The notes under the pieces were generated by a model that saw only the letters and a list, made by a program, of their open reading frames with translations, was not told the origin of the DNA and did not search any database. Below, piece after piece: positions 1-6,983 of a stretch of 7,570 bases of DNA. The DNA comes from CADEEN01 sp963740395 (lineage in GTDB: Bacteria > Pseudomonadota > Gammaproteobacteria > Burkholderiales > Burkholderiaceae_C). Position 1 is the stretch's first letter. Each line of letters begins with the position of its first letter. Made by a program: the position numbers and the translations under genes. The stretch spans positions 1-7,570 of the forward strand of contig CAVUEP010000084.1 in the NCBI GenBank assembly GCA_963740395.1, in the 5' to 3' direction.

Positions 1-695
1 GTCAAGGTGCAGGGCACCGTGCCGGCGACTTTGAATTACGCGCCCGCGGGCTACCCGCCCTACCCGGCGTCGCTGTGTGCCTCGATCAATCACGAGGTCT
101 GCCACGGCATCCCGAACGCCAAGCCGCTGAAGAACGGCGACATCATCAATATCGACGTCACCGTGATCACGAAGACGGCTGGCATGGCGACAACAGCCGC
201 ATGTACGTGGTCGGCGAAGGCAGCATCGCGGCCAAGCGCCTGTGCAGCGTCACGTTCGAAGCCATGTGGAAGGGCATCTGCAAGGTGCGTCCCGGCGCAC
301 GACTGGGCGACATCGGCCACGCGATCCAGACCTACGCCGAGCAGGCCGGCTTTTCGGTCGTGCGCGAGTTCTGCGGCCATGGAATCGGCAAGCGCTTTCA
401 CGAAGAGCCGCAGGTGCTGCATTACGGCCGGCCCGGCACGCTGGAGACGTTGGTGCCCGGCATGGTGTTCACGATCGAACCGATGATCAATGCCGGCAAG
501 CGCGACATCCGCGAAGACCGCAAGGGCGGCAGCTACGACGGCTGGACCATCGTCACACGCGACCGCTCGCTGTCGGCGCAATGGGAGCACACCGTGCTCG
601 TGACCGAGACCGGCTACGAGGTCCTGACGTTGTCGGCAGGCAGCCCACCCGAGCCGGCCTTCGTCGCACCTGCTCCCGCACACGCCGCGGCCTGA
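1..695 (+). CDS. map: Type I methionine aminopeptidase, 5'-truncated by the window edge and frameshifted
   Basis: This cytosolic enzyme removes the initiator methionine from nascent proteins using a two-metal site. The window starts inside the gene; by comparison with the E. coli protein (264 residues) roughly 55-60 N-terminal residues are missing. All catalytic residues are visible: His in CHGIP (103-105), the metal ligands Asp in NID (154-156), Asp in HGDNS (189-191), His in CGHGIG (378-380), Glu in TIEP (477-479) and Glu in QWEHT (585-587). The first two are in frame 1 and the rest in frame 3, so the reading frame slips by -1 near 174/175. Restoring one G there gives VTVITKDGWHGD, which is the family sequence. 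About 231 residues are then readable, ending in an Ala/Pro-rich tail of about 20 residues beyond the usual C-terminus. The product is normally essential, so I infer a sequencing or assembly error rather than a true pseudogene. The stop lies 4 bases before glnD. Confidence 0.95.
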   Translation, partial: QGAGHRAGDFELRARGLPALPGVAVCLDQSRGLPRHPERQAAEERRHHQYRRHRDHEDGWHGDNSRMYVVGEGSIAAKRLCSVTFEAMWKGICKVRPGARLGDIGHAIQTYAEQAGFSVVREFCGHGIGKRFHEEPQVLHYGRPGTLETLVPGMVFTIEPMINAGKRDIREDRKGGSYDGWTIVTRDRSLSAQWEHTVLVTETGYEVLTLSAGSPPEPAFVAPAPAHAAA

Positions 696-699
696 CGCC

Positions 700-3333
700 A
701 TGGCCGCCATCGCCCAGCCGGCGGAGGTCGCGGCGGCCGGCGTGACCCGCCTGAAGGAACGCCTGACGGCCGACAAGGCCACTTTGTTGGGGGGCTTCGC
801 CGCAGCAAGACCCAGCGCCACCGCTGCGAACGCCCTGATCCGCGGCTTGGCCAAGCTGGTCGACAAGACGCTCAGCGAGCTGTGGGTCACTGCCCTGATG
901 CCCGCCAGCGCCGCGCTGGTGGCCGTCGGGGGCTATGGTCGCAGCGAGCTGTTCCCGCATTCCGACGTCGATGTGCTCGTGCTGCTGCCCGACGGGCTGG
1001 ACACGCAGGCGGCGCGCCCCGCCGTAGAGCGTTTCATCGCGGCCTGCTGGGACATCGGGCTGGAGATCGGCTCCTCCGTGCGCACCATCGACGAGTGCGT
1101 GTCCGAGTCGGCCCGCGACGTGACCGTGCAGACCTCACTGCTCGAAAGTCGCCTCGTCGTCGGGCCGCGACGCTTGTTCAAGGCGCTGCACGCGCGCCTG
1201 TCGGCAGCGCGCGAGCCCAGGGCCTTCCTGCGCGCCAAGACGCTCGAGATGCGCCAACGCCATACCAAGTTCGAAGACACGCCCTACGCGCTGGAGCCGA
1301 ATTGCAAGGAGAGCCCCGGCGGCCTGCGCGACCTGCAGGTGCTGCTGTGGGTGGCCCGCGCGGCGGGACTGGGCAGAAGTTGGGCCGAACTGGCCGCCAA
1401 TGGTCTGGTCACGCCCTTCGAGGCCAAGCAGCTGCAGCACAACGAGGGCCAGTTGCGGCTGATCCGGGCCACCCTGCACCAGATCGCCGGCCGCCGCGAG
1501 GACCGGCTGGTGTTCGATCTGCAGACCGGCGTGGCGCAGAGCTTCGGCCTGCGCGCCGTCAAGGGGCAACGGGTTTCCGAAGTGCTGATGCGGCGCTACT
1601 ACTGGGCCGCCAAGGCCGTGGTGCAGTTGAACCAGATCGTGCTGCTCAACATCGAGGCCCGCGTCTACGCCAGCGAGACGCAGGCCATGCGGCCGGTCAA
1701 CGCGCGCTTCTTCGACCGCAGCGGCATGCTCGAAGTGGCCAGCGACGATGTCTACGAGCGCGAGCCGCACGCGATCCTGGAGACCTTCCTGCTCTACCAG
1801 CAGACGGTGGGCATTGAAGGGTTGTCAGCGCGCACGCTGCGCGCGCTGTACAACGCGCGGCCCGTGATGAACGCGGCGTTTCGCAACGACCCGGTGAACC
1901 ATGCCCGCTTCATCGAGATCCTGCGCCAGCCGCATGGTCAGACCCACGCCCTGCGGTTGATGAACCAGACGTCTGTGCTCGGGCGCTACCTGTGGGTCTT
2001 TCGACGCATCGTCGGCCAGATGCAGCACGACCTGTTCCATGTCTACACGGTCGACCAGCACATCCTGATGGTGGTGCGCAACATGCGGCGCTTCCTGATC
2101 CCCGAACACGCGCACGAGTACCCCTACTGCTCGCAACTGGCGGCGCAGTTCGAACGGCCCTATGTGCTTTACATCGCCGCCCTCTTCCATGACGTCGCCA
2201 AGGGCCGCGGCGGCGACCACTCCGAGCTCGGCGCGCGCGAGGTGCGCCACTTCTGCCGTACGCACAAGATCGAGGCCGAGGATGCGCGCCTGGTCGAGTT
2301 CCTGGTTCGCCACCACCTGACGATGAGCCACATCGCGCAGAAGGAAGACTTGTCGGACCCCGAGGTGATTGCGGCCTTCGTCGCCAAGGTGCGCAACGAG
2401 CGCGCGTTGACCGCGCTGTACCTGCTGACGGTGGCCGACATCCGCGGCACCAGCCCCAAGGTCTGGAATGCGTGGAAGGCCAAGCTGATCGAGGACCTGT
2501 ACCGCCTGGCGCTGCGCGTGATCGTCGGCGGATCGGTCGGCACCCTGCCCAGCCTCGATGTCGAGCTCGAAGCGCGCAAGGCCGACGCGCGCTCGCTGCT
2601 GGCGCTGGCGTCGCAATTGCCCGGCACCGAGGCGGCGCTCTGGCGCACGCTGGAGGTGAGCTACTTCGCGCGCCACGAGGCCAACGAGTTGGCCTGGCAT
2701 GCGCGGTCGCTGTGGCGCCATGTCGACAAGGCCGTGCCCGTCGTCAAGGCGCGTGCCTCGCCGATCGGTGAAGGCCTGCAGGTGCTGGTCTATGCGCCCG
2801 ACATCCCCGACCTGTTTGCGCGCATCTGCGGCTATTTCGACAGTGCCGGCTTTTCGGTGCTCGACGCCAAGGTGCACACCACGCGCTCGCACTACGCGCT
2901 GGACACCTTCCAGCTCGTGCATCCGCACTTCGACGCCGCCGGGCCTGCCGGCTACCGCGACCTGATCTCGCTCGTGGAAACCCAGCTCGTCACGGCCCTG
3001 GCCGACACCGGTCCGCTGCCCGAACCTCGGCATGGCCGCGTCTCGCGCCGCGTGAAGAGCTTTCCGGTCACGCCCCGGGTGTCGTTGCGGCCCGACGAGC
3101 GCGCCCAGCGCTGGCTGCTCAGCGTCAGTGCGAGCGACCGCTCAGGACTCCTGTATGGCATTGCACGGGTGCTGGCGCGCCATCACATCAACCTGCAGCT
3201 GGCCAAGATCAGCACGCTGGGCGAACGCGTCGAGGACACTTTCCTGATCGATGGCGCCGAATTGCAGCACAACCGGGCGCAGATCGCGATCGAAAGCGAG
3301 CTGCTGGACGCACTGGCGCCGGAACCATCGTGA
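700..3333 (+). CDS. glnD: Bifunctional [protein-PII] uridylyltransferase / uridylyl-removing enzyme
   Basis: GlnD senses glutamine and adds UMP to, or removes it from, the PII proteins (GlnB/GlnK), thereby controlling glutamine synthetase and the NtrBC nitrogen response. The 877 residues match the family length (E. coli 890). Domains in order: a nucleotidyltransferase domain with GGYGRSEL at residues 77-84 and the Mg-binding pair Asp89/Asp91; the conserved ALEPNCKESPGGLRD block around residues 197-211; a helical linker; an HD hydrolase domain with His454, His497-Asp498 and His538-His539 visible, which is the deuridylylating site; and two C-terminal glutamine-sensing ACT domains at about residues 691-775 and 803-877. 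No frame break or missing key residue is seen. The ATG 4 bases after the map stop is the only sensible start, although no clear Shine-Dalgarno precedes it, which suggests translational coupling. The 3' end overlaps mnmH by four bases. Confidence 0.98.
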   Translation: MAAIAQPAEVAAAGVTRLKERLTADKATLLGGFAAARPSATAANALIRGLAKLVDKTLSELWVTALMPASAALVAVGGYGRSELFPHSDVDVLVLLPDGLDTQAARPAVERFIAACWDIGLEIGSSVRTIDECVSESARDVTVQTSLLESRLVVGPRRLFKALHARLSAAREPRAFLRAKTLEMRQRHTKFEDTPYALEPNCKESPGGLRDLQVLLWVARAAGLGRSWAELAANGLVTPFEAKQLQHNEGQLRLIRATLHQIAGRREDRLVFDLQTGVAQSFGLRAVKGQRVSEVLMRRYYWAAKAVVQLNQIVLLNIEARVYASETQAMRPVNARFFDRSGMLEVASDDVYEREPHAILETFLLYQQTVGIEGLSARTLRALYNARPVMNAAFRNDPVNHARFIEILRQPHGQTHALRLMNQTSVLGRYLWVFRRIVGQMQHDLFHVYTVDQHILMVVRNMRRFLIPEHAHEYPYCSQLAAQFERPYVLYIAALFHDVAKGRGGDHSELGAREVRHFCRTHKIEAEDARLVEFLVRHHLTMSHIAQKEDLSDPEVIAAFVAKVRNERALTALYLLTVADIRGTSPKVWNAWKAKLIEDLYRLALRVIVGGSVGTLPSLDVELEARKADARSLLALASQLPGTEAALWRTLEVSYFARHEANELAWHARSLWRHVDKAVPVVKARASPIGEGLQVLVYAPDIPDLFARICGYFDSAGFSVLDAKVHTTRSHYALDTFQLVHPHFDAAGPAGYRDLISLVETQLVTALADTGPLPEPRHGRVSRRVKSFPVTPRVSLRPDERAQRWLLSVSASDRSGLLYGIARVLARHHINLQLAKISTLGERVEDTFLIDGAELQHNRAQIAIESELLDALAPEPS

Positions 3334-4410
3334 GCCTCGTGGGCCTGCCCGCCGCCGAGGCAATCCAGCTCTTGGGGTCATTCGACACCGTGATCGACGC
3401 GCGCTCGCCGGCCGAGTTTGCCGAGGACCACCTTCCCGGCGCCGAGAACTGGCCCGTACTCGACGATGACGAGCGCCGTGTCGTCGGCACCGAGCACGCC
3501 CAGGTTTCTGCCTTCGACGCCCGCAAGCGCGGCGCCGCCCTGGTTGCTCGGCGCGTCGCCGAACTGCTCGAAGCCCATGCCCAGGACAAGCCGCATGGCT
3601 GGCGGCCGCTGGTCTATTGCTGGCGCGGCGGCAAACGCAGCGGCACGCTGGCCTGGTTCCTGGACCAGATCGGATTTCGCACGACCTTGCTGCAAGGCGG
3701 CTACAAGGCCTTTCGCGAACAGGTGCGCGAGCAGCTCGCTTCGCTGCCGTTACGCTATCGACTACATCGTCGTTGCCGGCAAGACCGGCAGCGGCAAGAC
3801 CCGCCTGCTGCTGGCGCTGGCCGAGGCCGGCGCGCAGGTGCTCGACCTCGAAGGGCTGGCGCGTCACCGCGGCTCGGTGCTCGGCGGCCTGCCGCATGAG
3901 GCGCAACCGTCGCAGAAGGCTTTCGACACCCAGCTTTGGCACTGCCTGACCACGTTCGACGCCCGGCGGCCGGTCGTGGTCGAGAGCGAGAGTCGAAAGA
4001 TCGGCCAGTTGCAGGTGCCGACCGCGCTGCTCGATCGCATGCGTGCCAGCGGCCAGGTGGTCATGGTCACGATGCCCGACGCCGCGCGGGTGCAGCTCCT
4101 CGTTCAGGAGTACGGCTTCTTCGCCCAACAGCCCGCGCGCTTTTGTGCCCACCTCGACACCCTGGCCGACCTGCGCGGTCGCGACACCGTGGCGCATTGG
4201 CAAGCCCTGGCCCGCGATGGCCGCTGGGCCGAGGTGTTCGCCGACCTGATGCACCGCCACTACGACCCGCTGTACCTGAAATCGATGCAGCGCAACTACG
4301 CCGGCGTCGCCAACGCCCAGGAACTGCCGATCCGCGACGGCAGCGCCGAGGCGATGCGCGAGGCCGCGGCGTCGCTGACGGCGCGCACGCAAGGAAGCCG
4401 AGCCGACTGA
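3330..4410 (+). CDS. mnmH: tRNA 2-selenouridine synthase (rhodanese plus P-loop), frameshifted
   Basis: MnmH (also SelU/YbbB) converts 2-thiouridine to 2-selenouridine at wobble position 34 of some tRNAs, via a geranylated intermediate, with selenophosphate made by SelD. The rhodanese half is read in frame 3: VIDARSPAEF at residues 21-30, HLPGAENWPVL, and the catalytic Cys97 in CWRGGKRSG, the same residue number as in E. coli. The P-loop half is read in frame 1: GKTGSGKT followed by LEGLARHRGSVLG and later QPARF, HYDPLY and a normal stop at 4408-4410. The frame changes by +1 near 3759; removing one C gives LPLRYDYIVVAGKTGSGKT and a 359-residue protein, against 364 in E. coli. As written, the first frame stops at 3899. 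The GTG start overlaps the glnD TGA, with a weak GGAA at 3321-3324. selD is not in the window. I infer an indel error, though a genuine pseudogene is possible because this gene is dispensable in many bacteria. Confidence 0.92.
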
Positions 4411-4493
4411 CGCAGCGCCCGCCGCCGCGCGCGCAAATGCCGATACACAATTTCCGCCGCTCTCCAGCCTCCTACGGCATACCCCGCCGCAAC

Positions 4494-5786
4494 ATGCCAA
4501 ATCCAACCCACAACCCCGAGGCGACGCTCGCTACCTTGAGCAATGGTGTGCGCGTGATCGCCCTGCCGATGGCGCACCTGCACACCGCCGCGGTCAGCGT
4601 CTTCGTGCGCAGCGGCAGCGCCCACGAGACACCCGCCCTGAACGGCATCAGCCACGTGATCGAGCACATGGCCTTCAAGGGAACCGTTGAGCGCGATGTG
4701 CAGCGCATCAACCTGGATGCCGAACGCCTCGGTGCCGAGGTCAATGCCCATACCGACAAGGACCACACCGCCTACCAGATGCGCGGACTGGCACGGCATG
4801 CCGGCGACTTCGTTCGCATGCTCGGCGACATCGTGTTGCAGCCGACTTTTCCAGAGGTCGAACTCGAGCGAGAGCGCCAGGTGCTGCTGCAGGAGTTTGC
4901 GGAAGACGAGGACGACCCGCTGTCCACCGGCTACAAGCTCTTCGACCGCGCCTGCTACGGCCTGCACGCGGTGGCGCAACCCGTGATCGGCAGCCGCCGC
5001 AACATCGAACGCTTCGGCCGCGACCATCTGGTGCGCTTTGTCGAGCGGCAGTACACCGGCGCCAACCTGATCGTCGGCGTGGCCGGCGCGATCGATCCGG
5101 ATGCCATCGTGCGCAGCGTCGACGCCGTGTTCGGCGCGGTGCGCGCCGGCGCACCCAACCTCGTCGAGCCGCCGGTCTATACCGGTGCCGTGCGCGCGCG
5201 AGCCGACGCCGCCAGCAGCCAGACCCACATCGTGCTCGGATTCCCGATCCCGTCGCTGCGCGAGCATGACGCTGCCAGCGTGGTGGCCGCGACGCTGTTC
5301 GGTGAGGGCATGAGCTCGCCGCTACTGAACCGCGTGCGCGAGCAGCGTGGACTGGCGTATCACGCCTCGTGCACCGCGGACGTCTTCGACATGTGCGGCC
5401 AGCTCGTGATCGAGGCCTCGACCGCACCGGCGCAGTTCGACGAGTTCCTGCGCGAGGTGGTGGGGTTGCTGCTCACGCAGGCCGAGGTCATCGACCCCAT
5501 CGACATCGAGCGCGCGCGCAACCAGATCGTCGTGCGCCGCCTGCATGAGGACGAAAAGCCGTTGCGCAGGCTCGAGGACGCCGCCCTGGAGGTGTTTGTA
5601 CACGGCCGCCTGCGCCCGTCCGGCGTCGCCCTGGCTGCGCTGCAGGACGTCAGCGCCGCGCAACTGCGCGACGCCTTCGCCCGCATGCTTGCGGCCGGGC
5701 CGTCGGCAGCCATCGTCGGTGACTTGCGACGCGGCACCGGAGAGCGTGCGCGGGAAACACTCAGCGCCTGCACCCGTCCCCGCTGA
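4494..5786 (+). CDS. M16B family zinc metallopeptidase (mitochondrial processing peptidase-like)
   Basis: This is a predicted zinc peptidase of the pitrilysin/insulinase clan, subfamily M16B, 430 residues from this start, which is typical. The inverted zinc site HVIEH lies at residues 54-58 and is followed by the family's MAFKGT. The third ligand is probably Glu134 in ERERQVLLQE, 76 residues after the second His as in mitochondrial processing peptidase. The C-terminal half carries RVREQRGLAYH, the Arg/Tyr region that helps bind the substrate backbone. One chain therefore has both active-site halves and could work as a homodimer, unlike tandem M16 pairs in which one partner has lost the zinc motif. 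I chose ATG 4494 because the conserved TLSNGVRVI begins about 12 residues later. An in-frame ATG at 4437 would add 19 unconserved residues; neither start has a clear Shine-Dalgarno. No signal peptide is obvious, so it is probably cytoplasmic. The substrate is unknown. Confidence 0.93.
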   Translation: MPNPTHNPEATLATLSNGVRVIALPMAHLHTAAVSVFVRSGSAHETPALNGISHVIEHMAFKGTVERDVQRINLDAERLGAEVNAHTDKDHTAYQMRGLARHAGDFVRMLGDIVLQPTFPEVELERERQVLLQEFAEDEDDPLSTGYKLFDRACYGLHAVAQPVIGSRRNIERFGRDHLVRFVERQYTGANLIVGVAGAIDPDAIVRSVDAVFGAVRAGAPNLVEPPVYTGAVRARADAASSQTHIVLGFPIPSLREHDAASVVAATLFGEGMSSPLLNRVREQRGLAYHASCTADVFDMCGQLVIEASTAPAQFDEFLREVVGLLLTQAEVIDPIDIERARNQIVVRRLHEDEKPLRRLEDAALEVFVHGRLRPSGVALAALQDVSAAQLRDAFARMLAAGPSAAIVGDLRRGTGERARETLSACTRPR

Positions 5787-5872
5787 TCGCCGCGTGGCGA
5801 CGCAGCGACCAGGCGCCCCAAGTGGATCCTCGTCAAGGCAAGTGGGAACGCCGCGCGGCATGATGGCGGTCT

Positions 5873-6682
5873 ATGAACCCCCACCGCGACCCAACGAGCG
5901 CCGGCAGCAGCACACCTGGGGCGCGCCCGATCACGCTTGCACATCCGCTGCGGTGGCTGGCACGCGGCGCGCGCGACCTTGCCGCTGCGCCGGCGCCGGG
6001 GCTGTCGCATGGGCTCACGCTGGCGATCTTCGGCGCGTTGCTGATGGGCTTGGCGCACCGGCACTTCTGGTTGCTCGCCGGTGCGTTCACGGGCTTCATG
6101 CTGGTGGCGCCCATCCTGGCCACCGGGCTGTACGCAGTCAGCCGTGAACTCGAGCGCGGCGAGCGGTTCACGCAGCTGGGCATGATGGCGCTGGCGGTGC
6201 GTGCGTGGTGGCCGCGCGGGGAGACTGCGCGCAGGCTGATTCACTTTGGCGCCCTGCTCGCACTGGCAGGCACCGGCTGGGTGCTGACCTCGGCCGCGTT
6301 GATCACTCGCTTCGCGCCCGAGGTCGTCAACCAGCCGGCCGACTTTCTGCGCCATGTCGTGCTTGCCCAAGCCGGTTGGCTCTTCGAGGGCTGGCTGCTG
6401 CTGGGTGCCGTGCTCGCCGCACCGGTGTTTGCCAGCAGCGTGGTCGCCATTCCGTTGCTGCTCGACCGGCCGGTCAATGTGCTCGACGCCGTGCTGGCCA
6501 GTTGGCGCGTCGTGTTGGACAACCCGCTGCCGATGGCGCTGTGGGCGATTCTGATCGTCATGCTCACCGCGATCGGCATGGCGACCCTGCTGATCGGCCT
6601 GGTGCCGATCGTGCCGTGGTTGGCCCACGCCAGCTGGCATGCCTACCGCGACTGCATAGCGCCGGCGCGCCACGAAGGCTGA
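5873..6682 (+). CDS. DUF2189-type (BPSS1780-like) integral membrane protein, function unknown
   Basis: A 269-residue inner-membrane protein with about five hydrophobic segments, at roughly residues 47-62, 65-89, 122-144, 170-197 and 221-250. The pattern I associate with the DUF2189 family is present: WLARGARDL near the N-terminus before the first helix, PILATGLYAVSRELERGE at residues 80-97, a helix followed by DRPVNVLDAVLASWRVVLDN, and the end motif PWLAHASWHAYRD. The family has no established biochemical role that I know of, so none is assigned. The first 20 residues are polar and poorly structured. ATG 5873 is the natural start; the two ATGs just upstream (5860 and 5863) are out of frame. 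No strong Shine-Dalgarno is seen. The small DUF2788 gene follows after 15 bases, so the two are probably co-transcribed. The family assignment is from recall of motifs, not a search. Confidence 0.85.
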   Translation: MNPHRDPTSAGSSTPGARPITLAHPLRWLARGARDLAAAPAPGLSHGLTLAIFGALLMGLAHRHFWLLAGAFTGFMLVAPILATGLYAVSRELERGERFTQLGMMALAVRAWWPRGETARRLIHFGALLALAGTGWVLTSAALITRFAPEVVNQPADFLRHVVLAQAGWLFEGWLLLGAVLAAPVFASSVVAIPLLLDRPVNVLDAVLASWRVVLDNPLPMALWAILIVMLTAIGMATLLIGLVPIVPWLAHASWHAYRDCIAPARHEG

Positions 6683-6697
6683 TTGCACGCAACCGCC

Positions 6698-6907
6698 ATG
6701 TGGGGCTTCAGCGAAGAACAGATCGCCGAGTTCGGCCTCACCTTTGGTGTCGGCGCGTTCATGCTGTACATGGCGTTCATCGTCTTTCAGCTCGCCCGCG
6801 AGTCCAAGGCCGGCCGCTTCGGCACCTTCGTGCTGTTCCTTGCGCTGGGTTTCGGGCTGGTCGGGTACCTGGCCAAAGGCGTGATCAAGTGGTTCATCGG
6901 CGGATGA
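6698..6907 (+). CDS. DUF2788-type small two-helix membrane protein, function unknown
   Basis: A 69-residue protein with two hydrophobic segments, at about residues 12-32 and 41-60, separated by a basic, hydrophilic turn (ARESKAGRFG) that probably faces the cytoplasm. The sequence SEEQIAEFGLTFGVG near the start and AKGVIKWFIGG at the end match my memory of DUF2788 proteins of beta- and gammaproteobacteria, which are uniformly about 70 residues. ATG 6698 is chosen because the family begins a few residues before SEEQIAEFGL. A TTG at 6683, directly after the upstream stop and 4 bases after an AAGG, would add five residues and cannot be ruled out. It lies 15 bases after the DUF2189 gene. No function is known to me. 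Candidates are a small subunit or regulator of a membrane complex, but this is speculation. Confidence 0.87.
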   Translation: MWGFSEEQIAEFGLTFGVGAFMLYMAFIVFQLARESKAGRFGTFVLFLALGFGLVGYLAKGVIKWFIGG

Positions 6908-6973
6908 AAAGGCGCTGTCCAGGCACGGGGCGTCGACCACGACGCAGTGGTAAAACGATGCCACTCGCACGAT

Positions 6974-6977
6974 GGAG
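6974..6977 (+). promoter_or_regulatory. Shine-Dalgarno site that decides the lipoprotein gene start
   Basis: GGAG sits 6 bases before ATG 6984. The other in-frame ATG, at 6972, overlaps this site and has no Shine-Dalgarno of its own, so 6984 is preferred. It is the clearest ribosome binding site in the window; most of the other starts here seem to rely on coupling or weak sites. Confidence 0.6.
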
Positions 6978-6983
6978 TTCGCC

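Noticed and set aside
3760..3899. Programmed ribosomal frameshifting in mnmH or map
   Set aside because: Neither site has a slippery heptamer, a rare-codon or stop-codon stall, or an obvious downstream stem; simple indels explain both.
4423..4451. A CACAAT hexamer at 4446-4451 as a promoter -10 box for the M16 gene
   Set aside because: It matches the -10 consensus at four of six bases but the sequence about 17 bases upstream is plain GC with no -35-like element. It fits a start at 4494 but is too weak to list as a promoter.
3936..4493. A long N-terminal extension of the M16 peptidase, since its frame is open back to 3936
   Set aside because: The extra stretch overlaps the P-loop half of mnmH in another frame and is Arg/Ala/Pro-rich without motifs; the conserved M16 sequence begins just after 4494.
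5787..5800. TCGCC-GCGT-GGCGA hairpin directly after the M16 stop as a terminator
   Set aside because: The stem is only five base pairs and no T-run follows, so an intrinsic terminator is not supported.
5859..5864. CATGAT as a -10 box for the DUF2189 gene
   Set aside because: It lies only 9 bases before the start codon and has no recognisable -35 partner.
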